64,000 nt of DNA, taken from positions 124,001 to 188,000 of the forward strand of contig NZ_BMGS01000001.1 in NCBI RefSeq assembly GCF_014640315.1. Direction: 5' to 3'. Made by a program: the position numbers and the translations under genes. The notes below the pieces were generated by a model, which did no database searches, had not been told where the DNA came from, and saw nothing but the letters and a program-made list of their open reading frames with translations. Positions 22,778 to 32,860 of the stretch are shown piece after piece. This DNA comes from Hymenobacter glacieicola (GTDB lineage: Bacteria; Bacteroidota; Bacteroidia; Cytophagales; Hymenobacteraceae). Positions within the stretch are counted from its first letter, which is position 1, and each line of letters opens with the position of its first letter.

Positions 22778-24151
22778 TTAATGGGCGCTTTGCTGGTTTA
22801 GGAAGTCTCGCAGCAAGCTAAACATACCGGTAAAACCAGTCAACGGTAGACTTCGGGCACGGTCGGCCACGTCGTGGTACGCCTTAATGCCGCCGCGGGT
22901 ATAGAGGAAAAAAGCCGGTACGCCGCGCTCGGAAAAGTAGTAATGGTCGGAGTTAGCGGCGCGGCCCCGGGCGGCAAGAGCGGGCAGGTACTGGCCCGTA
23001 GCGTTTAGCTCCGCTAGCTCCCGATACTGACGCTCAAACACCCGTCCGTTCACTACCGTAGCTCCCTCCTCTCCCGTACCCAGCAAATCCAAGTTTAGCA
23101 GAAACCGGATGCTCGTTAATGGAACCAGGGGGTGCTCCACAAAATACTTGGAGCCGACCAGGCCCGCCTCCTCCGCCCCAAAAGCAATAAACACTAGGGA
23201 GCAGGCCGGGCGGTTTTCGGGGCGGGCATAATAGGCGGCCAGTTCCAGCAGCATGGCCACGCCGCTGGCGTTGTCGTTGGCGCCGGGAAAGTACGCGCGC
23301 TTGCCCATCGGGCCCAAGTGGTCATAATGAGCGGTTACTACCAAAAACGAGTCGGGTTGAATGCGGCCGGGCAGGTAGCCGACGATATTCTGGGTTTGGT
23401 ACGATGTTTTAAGTTGAGCATCTACCCGCAGTTTGGCCGTAGCAGCAGGCGGTAAGCCAGAATAGTTACTGGCCCCTGTTAACCAAGGATGTGGCAGCGC
23501 CTCAAGCCGTATCTGTCGGCTTTGAACAGGAGCCAACGAGGCCGTTAGTTTCGGAACCAAGGTGATTACAGCAGTGGCCGAGTCGAGGCGCTGGCGGATA
23601 TCCGGCGGATACTGAGCTAACCGCGCTTTAGTACGGGCCGACAAAACCACAGTACCCGGGAAGCTCGTGAGACGCAGGAACCATTGCCGGGCGGCGGCAT
23701 CCGTTAGTAACGTGCTATCCAAGTAAGTTAGCGTCCGACCGATACTTAGTCGGCCTGGTCCACAGTCGGGAGCCGCAATAAAATCGAGGCCGGGCCGGAG
23801 GCGACGCTGATTACCTAGCAATGGGAAAGCAAACAGCGCCCGGCTTAAGCGGAGCTTCAGCTTACCCGGAAATGTATTGACATCTAGTGTAAAGGACTGC
23901 CGAAAATCCGGCGCAAGCGGCTGCAAGCCCAGCTGACGAAAGCGTTGCTGCAGGTAGCGGGCCGCTTTTTGCTCGCCCTGGCGCACGTAGCCCCGGCCGT
24001 GAAAAGCGGGAGAAGCCAGCTCGGCAATAGTGCTCCGCACGCGGGGCATGTCCTGGGCGTAGGCGGCCGGAGCCAGGAACAGGCCAGCAAAAGCAAGGGC
24101 CAGAGTAATAGGGGAGGGCCGGAAGCAGCGGCCAGGACGAAGCGCTTTCAT
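22778..24151 (-). CDS. M28 family zinc aminopeptidase
   Basis: A 457-residue exported peptidase. The signal peptide ends around AYAQ (residues 30-34). A nonconserved region of about 230 residues precedes the M28 catalytic domain. The metal and catalytic residues are in order: VTAHYDHLG (His and Asp), GANDNASGVAMLLELA (bridging Asp), FGAEEAGLVGS (Glu-Glu), LNLDLLGTG (Asp) and SDHYYFSERGVPAFF (last His). It probably releases amino acids from peptides in the periplasm or at the surface. ATG 24151 overlaps the vanZ stop as ATGA, which supports this start over the longer frame to 24229. It is the last gene of gcvH-vanZ-M28. Confidence 0.88.
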   Translation of the reverse strand: MKALRPGRCFRPSPITLALAFAGLFLAPAAYAQDMPRVRSTIAELASPAFHGRGYVRQGEQKAARYLQQRFRQLGLQPLAPDFRQSFTLDVNTFPGKLKLRLSRALFAFPLLGNQRRLRPGLDFIAAPDCGPGRLSIGRTLTYLDSTLLTDAAARQWFLRLTSFPGTVVLSARTKARLAQYPPDIRQRLDSATAVITLVPKLTASLAPVQSRQIRLEALPHPWLTGASNYSGLPPAATAKLRVDAQLKTSYQTQNIVGYLPGRIQPDSFLVVTAHYDHLGPMGKRAYFPGANDNASGVAMLLELAAYYARPENRPACSLVFIAFGAEEAGLVGSKYFVEHPLVPLTSIRFLLNLDLLGTGEEGATVVNGRVFERQYRELAELNATGQYLPALAARGRAANSDHYYFSERGVPAFFLYTRGGIKAYHDVADRARSLPLTGFTGMFSLLRDFLNQQSAH

Positions 24152-24555
24152 TGCCAGAAACGGCGGGTAGCCCACATCAGCAGCAAGCCGCCTACTACCC
24201 CCAGCGAGTCGCTCAATAAATCTGACCATTCGCCCCGCCGGCCTAGGTCCATCAGCATTTGGAGTAGTTCAATAAAAGCGCCCATCCCAACGGTTAGCGC
24301 CAGTACGGCGCTAAAGGCGCGGGCTTGCAGCCGAGGAAACCAGGATTGCCGCCGCGCCCAATAAACTGTAAGCATGGCCTGCACCAGAAATACGCCCGCG
24401 TGGGCAGCCGTGTCAAAGGCCAGCAGCTCCCAGTGGGGCGTATCGGGCATTTCCTGGGCTGGCGTCAGGGTCAGGGCAAATACCAGCGCCGCCCACGCCA
24501 GCGGCAGGACCACAAGGGCCCGACGGCGGGGCGGGGGCGGCGCGGTAGGAAGCAC
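24148..24555 (-). CDS. VanZ-like membrane protein
   Basis: A 135-residue inner-membrane protein with four hydrophobic segments. The VanZ-family pattern is seen in LTPAQEMPDTPHWELLAFDTAAHAG (the region before the second helix; Asp and His conserved), IELLQMLMDLGRRGEWSDLL (about residues 95-114) and the final DSLGVVGGLL helix. VanZ proteins confer low-level teicoplanin resistance in Gram-positives, but these short Bacteroidota homologues have no known role. A GTG start at 24555 is used. The gene is 25 bases downstream of gcvH and overlaps the M28 start by 4 bases. The order sprA-gcvH-vanZ is one I recall from other Bacteroidota. Confidence 0.82.
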   Translation of the reverse strand: MLPTAPPPPRRRALVVLPLAWAALVFALTLTPAQEMPDTPHWELLAFDTAAHAGVFLVQAMLTVYWARRQSWFPRLQARAFSAVLALTVGMGAFIELLQMLMDLGRRGEWSDLLSDSLGVVGGLLLMWATRRFWQ

Positions 24556-24580
24556 GGCCAGTATAGATAGGAGCGGTGGG

Positions 24581-24961
24581 CTAGGCGCCTACCAACTCAC
24601 CGTACGCTTCTGCAGTCAGCAAGCCGTCCAGCTCAGCTGGGTTGGCAATAGCAATTTTCACCATCCAGCCGTCGCCGTATGGGTCAGAGTTTACCAGCTC
24701 GGGGCTACCGTCGAGGGCGCTGTTTACTTCCAGTACGGTGCCAGTAATGGGGCTGAACAAGTCCGAAACGGTTTTCACGGCTTCCACGGTGCCGAATACC
24801 TCGTCTTGCGCTACCTCCTTGTCGAGGGTGTCAATGTCCACGTACACAATGTCGCCGAGTTCTTTCTGGGCGTGGTCGGTGATGCCGATGAAGGCAACGT
24901 CACCTTCCACACGGATCCATTCGTGCTCTTTGGTGTACTTCAGGCTGGCGGGCAGATTCAT
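24581..24961 (-). CDS. gcvH: Glycine cleavage system H protein
   Basis: A 126-residue lipoyl carrier protein. The lipoylation site is Lys63 in [17 protein letters not shown], with the usual hairpin [10 protein letters not shown] after it and [17 protein letters not shown] near the end. It shuttles the aminomethyl group among the P, T and L proteins; none of those genes is nearby, which is normal in Bacteroidota. It is cytoplasmic. ATG 24961 is supported by a perfect -7 box about 50 bases upstream. It is the first gene of gcvH-vanZ-M28 and lies downstream of sprA across a repeat-containing gap of 216 bases. Confidence 0.97.
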   Translation of the reverse strand: MNLPASLKYTKEHEWIRVEGDVAFIGITDHAQKELGDIVYVDIDTLDKEVAQDEVFGTVEAVKTVSDLFSPITGTVLEVNSALDGSPELVNSDPYGDGWMVKIAIANPAELDGLLTAEAYGELVGA

Positions 24962-25011
24962 GGGGTGCGGTTTTGGAAAAAGTAAATGGGTGCACGCGGA
25001 GCGTGTCGGCT

Positions 25012-25019
25012 CAAAAGTA
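25012..25019 (-). promoter_or_regulatory. Candidate -7 promoter box of gcvH
   Basis: Minus-strand TACTTTTG matches TAnnTTTG, 50 bases upstream of the gcvH ATG. It implies that gcvH-vanZ-M28 can be expressed apart from sprA. Confidence 0.5.
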
Positions 25020-25051
25020 AAGGTTAAAGGTGAAATAGTGAGACAGTGCGT

Positions 25052-25161
25052 GAGTGATTGGGTGATTTAGTGAGTTAGAGATTCGTGAGTTAGAGCGTTA
25101 AGGCAAGCTCCGGATGACAGACGGGTTTAACTCATCAGTTCGCTGAATCACTCAATCACTC
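25052..25161. repeat. Inverted arms of 7-base simple repeats between sprA and gcvH
   Basis: GAGTGATTGGGTGATTTAG (25052-25070) and CTGAATCACTCAATCACTC (25143-25161) are reverse complements at 17 of 19 positions. Each arm is built of GTGATTG/GTGATTT-type heptads. GTGAGTTAGAG also occurs twice next to the left arm. The repeats start right after the sprA stop codon on the coding strand. Confidence 0.7.
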
Positions 25162-25177
25162 AATCACTACTGCACCG

Positions 25178-28100
25178 CTACTGCGACAAGCTGTAGCGGA
25201 GCTGGACGCCACCTTCCGTGGCCGTGTTGCGGAAGGCATTCTGCACGCGCGGGGCCGTAATATTCTGGGTGAAGAAGAACTGCAGATTCAGGCGCTGATT
25301 AAGCACGTAGTCGACGGTGGGCCGGAGCTGGAACTGGCGGGTGCCGTTGGTTACTTGGCTGGATGCCCGACCCGCCGAGGCCGTACCCGTGGTGCCGGGG
25401 TCAACTACATCCAGAATAGTCCGCTGAATGGTGAAGTTGTCGCGGATGCTGAGGTCGAAGCGCACGTTAAGCTCGTTGCGCAGGATGCGCTGCTCCCCAC
25501 CCACGCGGAAGGGCAGCTTCAGGCGGTTCGTGGCAAAGCCGAAGCCCACTATCATTTCGGTAGAGTGCAGCTCCGTCACCTGGGCGTTGTTCGTGTTCAG
25601 GCCAAGGTTGCGGTCGATGCGGTATTCCAGGCGGCCGCTGAGCTTGCCGGTGGTCTGGAAGTTCAGGCCAATCAGCGGGGCCAGCCGCTCGGCAATGGTC
25701 ACCTGCCCAATGATGTAGTAAGGCACGTACTGCCCGTTAGACAGGTTCACGCGGTTGGGCAGGTTTTCCGGCTCCTGGGTGTAGGTAGCGTTGGTCGTGT
25801 AGCCGTTGATGTTGTAGTTGGAGGCGTAGGCGTGGCTCAGCTGAATGGAGCGGAAGTAGCGCTGCACAAACGGCAGCTCCGACAAGCCGTTGTACGCAAT
25901 AGTCCAGTTCGGGATGGGTAGTACCGCGAAGGGGTTGAACTTCTTGGACTTGTAGCCATCCGACGACTGGCCCCGGTACGCATCCAGGAAAGCGGGTAGC
26001 AGCACATCCTGGGAGTTGTAGCTGTAGGTACCGGTGCGCCCATTGGTCGGGTCTACGGACTGATTATCGGCGGCGAGGCGCTGCTGCACAAACACGCGGT
26101 TGTTTACGAAGCGCTGGAAGGCCTTCGAAATCTCGCCCCGGTTGCTCAGGTCCCCAAACAAGGTCTGGATGGAAATAAACGAGGTGTTGAAGGTGCCGGA
26201 GCCGAGGGCGTTGCTGGCTTGCGGCCCCAGGCCGGGAATGGGCGTGAGCTTCACCGTGTCTACCTGCAGGCGGTAAAACACTTCCCGATTGCGAACCAAA
26301 TTGCGGCGGGCATCCAACTGAATCACAAAGTCGCGGAAGGGTTCCAGGGTAGTGCGCAGGGTTAGGGCCTCGGTGAGCAGGGAGCTAAGCGGCGTGTTCA
26401 GGTACTGGCTGCTGTCGGTGTACCAGCCCCGGCTTTCGGCCCGCTGGTACAGGTTATCCAGGTCGTACTGCCGGCCGAGCAGGAAGGGCACCCCGGGCGC
26501 GTCAAAGTCGCTGTTCATCCCGAAGAAGCGGGTGCCGGGCAGGTAGCCCGGGAGCAAGGTGCCGTTGGAGCGGGTGTAGGTAAAGTTGATGGAGCGGGCT
26601 GTCATCAGGGAGCGAAGCACGGCTTTCAGGGCCCGCAGCTCCGGTCCTTTCGCCGAGTCAGCGGCGGCCTGGGCGGGGTCGGGCACCACGCCGGGCGCGG
26701 CGCGGCGGGCAACGCCCCCGCGTAAGTCGCGCGGGTTGTCGGTGGCTTGGGCCCGGGGCTGGGGTGGCGGGGCATTGTTGATGATGTTGAGGAAGCGCAC
26801 CTTATTGTAAAGCTTCACCAAGTCAATTTTGCCGTTGGCACTCAGTTCCCCGTTGTTTTGAATGGTGTTGCCCAGGTTCAGCCGCCCGGAGGTGGTATCA
26901 GCGGGGTTGCCGGGGTGCAAAGGCGCCCGCAAGGCCGTGGAAGCCGCCTGCCAGGTATAGTTGGCGGCGTAGCGCGCATCAGCCGAGAGCCAGTCGGTGA
27001 GCGGGAACTTGTCCAGGGGTAGGCGGTAGGTGAAGGCCACCGTCTGGTTGAAGTTGGTGGTGCGGCCCCCGCGGCGGAACAGGTTGTCGCGCAGTTGCTG
27101 GCGGTTGCGCTGGGCAATGGCGTCGTCGCCGATGGTGCGACCGGGGCCTTCGTCTACTACCGCGCGGTTGGTGGCGGTGTAGTCAATGGCCAGGGCTTTG
27201 GTCAGGTCCCAGCGCAGGTCGTAGATGCGGTTCAGGAAAAACGACTTCTGGAACACGCCCGGAATGCCAGCTGTCACGGGTACCTGGCCGGGCTCCAGGG
27301 TGCGTTGCAGGAACCGCTCGTTGTAGCGGCGGTCCAGGTCGGCGCGGAAGGAGAAGCGCGAGGGCAGGGGCGTGAAGTTGACCTCCTGGAACATTTTCAG
27401 GTAGGGCGAGTCGAAGGCTTTCACCTTGGCCAGGGGCGTGTAGTTGCGCGGGGTAGCCTGATACACGTAAGCCAGGGCCCCGGTGTAGGTGCGGGTGTAA
27501 TCCCGGTCGGTGCGCACGTCGGTGTGCAGGCGCTCCGTGAGCGAATAGCTCAGGGCAAAGTTCTCGATGTCGTAGGGGCGGACTTTCTTTTCGGGGTTGG
27601 TGCGCTCCTTACGCACGTTGAGCAGGGAAATGCTCCGCTGGCTCGTCTGGTCTACTACCTCCCGGCGGTAGGCCGCTTTTTCCTCCGCCGTCTTGAATTT
27701 CTCCAAGGACTGGGTTAGCTCCGTGTCGGGGTCGAGCGGGTCGTACTTGGGGGCGCGACTTTCCACGCCGGCCTGCACGAGCACCGGTACCCGGATGCCC
27801 AGCTTCTCGGGGAAAAACTTGTCGGCCGAAATGGTAGCATTTACGTCGCCGCGGGCAATGTTGTCGATGGAGCGCTGCTGGGCGCGGTCCTGCAACCCGC
27901 CGAAGCCGGTAGTCACGTAGCTGCCCGTGGCCGTGATGTTGGCTACATCGGCCAGCTTGGCGTTGAAGCGGGCGGTAGCGGCCCAGCCGTTTTCGGTATC
28001 AAACTCCGACACGCGCAGCTCATCGGCCCAGAGCGTCAGGTTTTTGGTGGCGTTGTCGTCGCGCGGGTTCAGAATGCCAATCATCACGCCCTGCACCGCC

Positions 28101-31100
28101 GACAAGTCGGGGTTGCCCACAATGGTAATCGTGGAGTTATCGGGCAGGGTCACCACGAAGGGCTTGGTGTAGTCGGCGCTGTTAGCGGCCTGCTGGTTGC
28201 GGCGGGCTTTGGCGTCAATAAAGTCCTGCAGTTTCAGGTCGATGCGGTTGGCTTCAGGCCACACATTTTCGGCCGTGTAGGACCCGAGGCCACGTTGGGT
28301 CAGCTCCAGGGGCCGGGAGTACTCGTAGTAGTTCTGGGTGTAGTCGGTGCCGATGCGCACGAAGCCCCGCAGCTGGCCGTTGCGTACGGTGCCATCCTCG
28401 CTTTCGGCGTGCAGGAACATGCGCAGACGCTTGTAGCGCAGCATGTTCAGGTTCACGTTCTTGTAGGCAGCCTTCGCGAAACCGTCGCGCAGGCCTTCCA
28501 CCACCAGGCGCAAACTCTGCTCGTTCTGCTGGCGGTTCACGGTGCTGGAGCCGTACTCCCGGTCGCGGCGGATGTTGGGCGGCAGCACGTACGGAATGGC
28601 ATCGGAGCCGGCAGTTACTGCCGGGCCATTTTCCTCAATGCTGACCGTGGAAATATTGAAGGCATCGGCGTCCGTGTCGGGGCTCACGATAACCTGCGTG
28701 GGGTCGGCAATTTTGGTGAGGTAGCGGCGCCATTGGTTGGCCACAAACTGAGGCTGCACCATGCGCAAGACCACCGGCTGTTCCCACTGCGTCAGGTACA
28801 TGCGCAGAAAGCGGATGGATTTGAAGCCGAAGTCCTGCCCCTGCAACGTACCCACCACTCCGGTAGGCTGGCGCACCGGAATCCGGAATTGGTACCAGGT
28901 TACTTCCTCATTATCAGTATCCCGATTCTTGTTCGTGATTTTGTCCACGATGAAGTTCTGGCCTACCTCCATCTGCCCGGGCCGCAACTGCATGCGGTAC
29001 TCGTAGTAGCGCTCCGTGTCCGTAAGCACGTTGTCCCGGTTCAGGTCTTCCTTGTCGGGAAAGGCACTGGAGCTGCGCTGGCTGCCCTCCGGGGAGTTGC
29101 CTTCCATGCCGTTGAAATCCTTGTAGCGGGCCAGAATCTTGGCGTCGGCCTGGTCGTAGCTCTCGTCGAGGTGGTGGCGGAAGTTGTCGGCCGCGGGGTC
29201 GGGTACCGAGCCGTACGCGGCTGGGGCTCCGGCCAGCGTCCTTTCTTCCGTGTCGTTTACCCCATCCAGGCCCACATCCTGGCGGGCCCGGGCCCCGGGG
29301 GTAGCGCTGAAGGCATCGGTTAGGAAAGGCTGGCGTGATACCCGGCCGTAGGGCGTAGGGCTAGTATCCTGGTTACGGTTCGCGTCGTCAGCGGGCAGGC
29401 CGTTCTCAAACTCGTAGCGGTTATTGTCCTTGAGCACATCTTCCGAAACGGAGCCCAGGTTAATGTACAGGTCGCCGCCAGTCGTGTTGTTCGACTGGTG
29501 CCCGTCGGAGTCAATTACCCGGCCGTTCTCGGTGTTGATGAACGGGTCCATCAGCCAGAACTCCAGGTACTCCACGTTGGCGTTGTCGAAATCCGTATCG
29601 AAGGTGATTTCGCGCGATACGCCGCCGTAGCGGGCCCGGTTAGCGGGCGCATTCGTGGCAGAAAACCGCCGCGGCTGGCTGGGGTCGACGTTGGGGGTAT
29701 AGTTGTACTGGCCCCGCTCATCGGGAAAGTAAGCCAAATCAAAGGTCGACTCGAAGGAGTTACCCGTGGTGCCTACGTCGCGGTTCGGGAAGATTTCCGT
29801 GCGCTTAATGCCGCGCACGTAGTGGTTTTTCAGGTCGTTTGCCCCAATGTTCTGGGGCTTGCTTTGGCCGTTGGTGTAGTAGGTTTGGTCCACGGTATAC
29901 CAGGCCAGCTTGGCCCGGCGGTAGCCTGCTTCCAGGCCCTGCACGGTGCCGCCCAGCGGGGCTGGCGTGGAAGCCAGCCGCCAGGTAGTCGCGGAGTTGA
30001 GGCCGCCCAGCGTGTACGGCGTGCGGGCGTTTTCGAAGTCGTCGAGGTAGGAGACGCCGTTTTCGCCGCCGCTTTCCCCGTTGCCCAGCCTCGACTGGCC
30101 CGGCAGCAGCTGGGCAAACTCCCCGCTGAAGGCCACCGAGGAAACTTCCTTGGTCGAAAGCAGGGGGAGCATGTCCAGGTACTTGGTCAGGGCCCGCGAC
30201 TCCCGACGCATGTTCACGTCGAAGCCGTAGATGGTGTTGTTGCCCGGCTCGTCGCCGATGTTGACGCGGTTGATGCCCGGGGCCTGGTTTTCGCGCAGGT
30301 GCAGCACCGTGGCCCCAAAGTTCAGGTCCGGCGATACGCGGTAGTCGAAGCGGGCACCCAGCAGCTTGCGGGGCTGCACCTGCACCAGCGCGTTTTTCTC
30401 GAACTCCACCCGCAGCTCATTAGCCGAGTTGAGGTAGCTGGGATTCAGAATTTTAACCTTGGCCTGATCGTAGAATACCTGGTAGTCAACACCTTCCTGG
30501 AGCAAGGTGCTGCCGGCGCGCACCCGCACCGAGCCCTCGGCAATGCCAATGCCGGGCAGGTTGATTTCGTCGGTGGCGGTAGCCTGGAAGCGGCCGCGCA
30601 GAAAGAACTTGTCCTTTTCTTGGCGCTGCTGGGCGTCGCTCTGCACCTGGGTGTATAGCTCCCGGTACACGTATTTGCGGGCTAACTCCCGCTCCGTGGC
30701 GGAGGTAGCCGTATCGAACTGGGCCGCCAGATAGTTGCCGAAGGGCTGCACTTCCGGGAAGATGATCTTGCCCAGCTCCGTGTCAATGGTGATGCCGGGG
30801 AAAAAGTCGAAGTTACCGTCGGGGTTCCGGTCGTTGTTGGGGTTTACATTGTCGAGGTTGAGCACCTCAATCAGGGGGCGGTTGGCAATGCGCTGGCCTT
30901 CCTTGAGCGAAATCAAATCCACGCCCGTTACGTCATCCTTGTAGATGATCTGGAGCTGAAAATTGTCGCGGTTGAGCTGGGAGGCGTTCAGGGGATAGAT
31001 GTTTTTCATCATCAAATCCCAGGTCGGCAGGTTGCGGGTCAGCAAATTCTCGTTGCTGGGGTTCTGGCTGGGGTCGGCCAGGCCCACGCCGGGGTTGGTG

Positions 31101-32728
31101 GCCTTCAGCATCTTCAGGAAAATGACCTCGTCCTGGTTGCGGGAAGCGTAGTCAATGGAGCTGATTTCCCCTACCTGCTTGGGCGCATTCGAGCGGGTGC
31201 CGCTGGCCCGGTTGTCCACGTACTGATAGGAAACGGCCAGCACCTGCTCAGGCAGCAGCTGCGTGTTCAGCGAAATGTAGCCCAGCTGCGCGTTGTAGGT
31301 GTACTCGCGCGGGTCCAGCTTGCGGGCCCGGATGTGCTCGTAGTCGATGTTGCGCTGCAGCTGCAGCGTGCCCGTCAGGTAGTCATCCACGCCCAGCTCG
31401 TTGCGGGCCGTGGCCCCGCCGGCCAGAATTTGGCTGAGCAGGGTGTTGGCGTTGTTGTCGGCCTGGGCGTTGGGGCCGGCCGGCTTTTGAAAGCGCCGGC
31501 GGTACAGGCGCTGAGGCTCGCCCACGTCCATGAGGGCCACCACGTTGCGCAGGTTGTCGCTCTGGCGGTTGTCGTTCGTGACGTATACTTCGAGGTTGGT
31601 GATTTCGACCCCGCTCTGCACCGTGGGCAGGTTGCGCAGGGCCGCGTCGTACCGGTCGCGGAAGGCCTGGGACAGGAAGTAGTGCCGGTCCCGCTCGTAC
31701 TGGCTGGCTTTCAGCTCAAACTGCCGGCTTTGGCCCCCGTTCTGAATCCGCACCTCGTCGGCCTGGCCGCGCAGGGTGCTGGCCACGGTGGTAATGCCCA
31801 GGCGCCCGAACTGGAACTGGGCCTTTACCCCGAACAAGTTCTGCCCGCCCGTAATCAGGGAGTTATTCAGGGGCAACGACACGTTGCCCAGCTCCACCTT
31901 GCGGATGATATCGGTTTCGTAGCCCGTGTAATCGAGCTTCATGTTGTTCTCGAAATCGAAGGCCGCGCGGGTGTCGTAGTTAAACGTCAGCTTGAGCTTT
32001 TCCCCAATCTGCCCGGTCAGGTTCAGGTTGAGGTTCTGGTCGTACTGAAAGTCGCCCACGCGCTGCTGACGCAACGTCAGGGTAGGGTTTTCGTTGCGGT
32101 TGAAGCGCGCACCCATGCGCAGCGTCACGGAGCCCTGGGGCCGGATGTCCACGTAGCTACCCCCGAAAATCCGGTCGGCCATGGGGCCCAGGTAAATTTT
32201 CGGAATCAGGCGCTTGCTGGCGGGAGTGTTGGCGTCCCCGGCCACGCCGCCGGCGGAGCGCTGGCGGAAATAGTTGCGCACGGCCTGCTGCTGCTGCCAG
32301 CGCGAGTACTCCTCAAACGTCATGCGGCTTGGGTCGCGGTAGTCCAGATCTGAGCCAAGCTTCTCGCGCACATCGAAGTTTTTCAGGCTGTCGTCGGCCT
32401 GCACGTCGAGTTGCACGTTGGAGGGTAGGGGTAGCACCAGCGGCGAGCGGCGGCGCTGCGGTGCCATGGGCGTGCCCACCCGATCCTGCGGGGCCACGCG
32501 CGGGCGCCGGCTGGGCTGGTAACGAGCCGTATCAATGCGGGGCGTATCGGGGGCAAAGCCCAGCGGCAAGCGCAGCCGCGGGGAGCTGGCGGGCAGCCAA
32601 TCCGACCAGAGCTGCTGCATGGCAAACGGGGTAGCCGCGCTGCCCAGCGGCGTTGCCTGCGACCACCACGCCACCAACGATACAACTGCCGCCAGGGAGG
32701 CAGCAAGGGACTTCTTACCGGTATTCAA
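25178..32728 (-). CDS. sprA: T9SS outer-membrane translocon protein SprA
   Basis: A 2516-residue outer-membrane protein and the largest gene here. Length and sequence match SprA/Sov, the 36-strand barrel that forms the pore of the type IX secretion system. An N-terminal hydrophobic export signal (about residues 8-25) is followed by a Pro/Arg-rich stretch. Long alternating beta segments follow throughout, with family blocks such as GSVTLRMGARFNRNENPTL and LSVAFSGEFAQLLPG-like cap regions; the end VQLRYSLSQ is a typical barrel strand. SprA exports proteins with type A or B sorting domains, three of which are encoded in this window. The start is TTG at 32728, two codons after an in-frame TGA, so no earlier start is possible. 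It follows ruvA by 132 bases, probably in the same operon. Confidence 0.96.
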   Translation of the reverse strand: MNTGKKSLAASLAAVVSLVAWWSQATPLGSAATPFAMQQLWSDWLPASSPRLRLPLGFAPDTPRIDTARYQPSRRPRVAPQDRVGTPMAPQRRRSPLVLPLPSNVQLDVQADDSLKNFDVREKLGSDLDYRDPSRMTFEEYSRWQQQQAVRNYFRQRSAGGVAGDANTPASKRLIPKIYLGPMADRIFGGSYVDIRPQGSVTLRMGARFNRNENPTLTLRQQRVGDFQYDQNLNLNLTGQIGEKLKLTFNYDTRAAFDFENNMKLDYTGYETDIIRKVELGNVSLPLNNSLITGGQNLFGVKAQFQFGRLGITTVASTLRGQADEVRIQNGGQSRQFELKASQYERDRHYFLSQAFRDRYDAALRNLPTVQSGVEITNLEVYVTNDNRQSDNLRNVVALMDVGEPQRLYRRRFQKPAGPNAQADNNANTLLSQILAGGATARNELGVDDYLTGTLQLQRNIDYEHIRARKLDPREYTYNAQLGYISLNTQLLPEQVLAVSYQYVDNRASGTRSNAPKQVGEISSIDYASRNQDEVIFLKMLKATNPGVGLADPSQNPSNENLLTRNLPTWDLMMKNIYPLNASQLNRDNFQLQIIYKDDVTGVDLISLKEGQRIANRPLIEVLNLDNVNPNNDRNPDGNFDFFPGITIDTELGKIIFPEVQPFGNYLAAQFDTATSATERELARKYVYRELYTQVQSDAQQRQEKDKFFLRGRFQATATDEINLPGIGIAEGSVRVRAGSTLLQEGVDYQVFYDQAKVKILNPSYLNSANELRVEFEKNALVQVQPRKLLGARFDYRVSPDLNFGATVLHLRENQAPGINRVNIGDEPGNNTIYGFDVNMRRESRALTKYLDMLPLLSTKEVSSVAFSGEFAQLLPGQSRLGNGESGGENGVSYLDDFENARTPYTLGGLNSATTWRLASTPAPLGGTVQGLEAGYRRAKLAWYTVDQTYYTNGQSKPQNIGANDLKNHYVRGIKRTEIFPNRDVGTTGNSFESTFDLAYFPDERGQYNYTPNVDPSQPRRFSATNAPANRARYGGVSREITFDTDFDNANVEYLEFWLMDPFINTENGRVIDSDGHQSNNTTGGDLYINLGSVSEDVLKDNNRYEFENGLPADDANRNQDTSPTPYGRVSRQPFLTDAFSATPGARARQDVGLDGVNDTEERTLAGAPAAYGSVPDPAADNFRHHLDESYDQADAKILARYKDFNGMEGNSPEGSQRSSSAFPDKEDLNRDNVLTDTERYYEYRMQLRPGQMEVGQNFIVDKITNKNRDTDNEEVTWYQFRIPVRQPTGVVGTLQGQDFGFKSIRFLRMYLTQWEQPVVLRMVQPQFVANQWRRYLTKIADPTQVIVSPDTDADAFNISTVSIEENGPAVTAGSDAIPYVLPPNIRRDREYGSSTVNRQQNEQSLRLVVEGLRDGFAKAAYKNVNLNMLRYKRLRMFLHAESEDGTVRNGQLRGFVRIGTDYTQNYYEYSRPLELTQRGLGSYTAENVWPEANRIDLKLQDFIDAKARRNQQAANSADYTKPFVVTLPDNSTITIVGNPDLSAVQGVMIGILNPRDDNATKNLTLWADELRVSEFDTENGWAATARFNAKLADVANITATGSYVTTGFGGLQDRAQQRSIDNIARGDVNATISADKFFPEKLGIRVPVLVQAGVESRAPKYDPLDPDTELTQSLEKFKTAEEKAAYRREVVDQTSQRSISLLNVRKERTNPEKKVRPYDIENFALSYSLTERLHTDVRTDRDYTRTYTGALAYVYQATPRNYTPLAKVKAFDSPYLKMFQEVNFTPLPSRFSFRADLDRRYNERFLQRTLEPGQVPVTAGIPGVFQKSFFLNRIYDLRWDLTKALAIDYTATNRAVVDEGPGRTIGDDAIAQRNRQQLRDNLFRRGGRTTNFNQTVAFTYRLPLDKFPLTDWLSADARYAANYTWQAASTALRAPLHPGNPADTTSGRLNLGNTIQNNGELSANGKIDLVKLYNKVRFLNIINNAPPPQPRAQATDNPRDLRGGVARRAAPGVVPDPAQAAADSAKGPELRALKAVLRSLMTARSINFTYTRSNGTLLPGYLPGTRFFGMNSDFDAPGVPFLLGRQYDLDNLYQRAESRGWYTDSSQYLNTPLSSLLTEALTLRTTLEPFRDFVIQLDARRNLVRNREVFYRLQVDTVKLTPIPGLGPQASNALGSGTFNTSFISIQTLFGDLSNRGEISKAFQRFVNNRVFVQQRLAADNQSVDPTNGRTGTYSYNSQDVLLPAFLDAYRGQSSDGYKSKKFNPFAVLPIPNWTIAYNGLSELPFVQRYFRSIQLSHAYASNYNINGYTTNATYTQEPENLPNRVNLSNGQYVPYYIIGQVTIAERLAPLIGLNFQTTGKLSGRLEYRIDRNLGLNTNNAQVTELHSTEMIVGFGFATNRLKLPFRVGGEQRILRNELNVRFDLSIRDNFTIQRTILDVVDPGTTGTASAGRASSQVTNGTRQFQLRPTVDYVLNQRLNLQFFFTQNITAPRVQNAFRNTATEGGVQLRYSLSQ

Positions 32729-32860
32729 GCGTCAATAGTCGTCGGAAAGGGGAGAAAAGGAAGCTAGGAGCGGTCAGCTGCTACCCCTTGGCCGTGGATA
32801 ACACACCAAATGAATAGCCACTAAAAAAGCTGACAACTACTAGCTTATAGCCGTCGGCTC

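Noticed and set aside
25178..32728. Many long plus-strand frames opposite sprA
   Set aside because: All are antisense shadows of a GC-rich gene; none has a family motif or start context.
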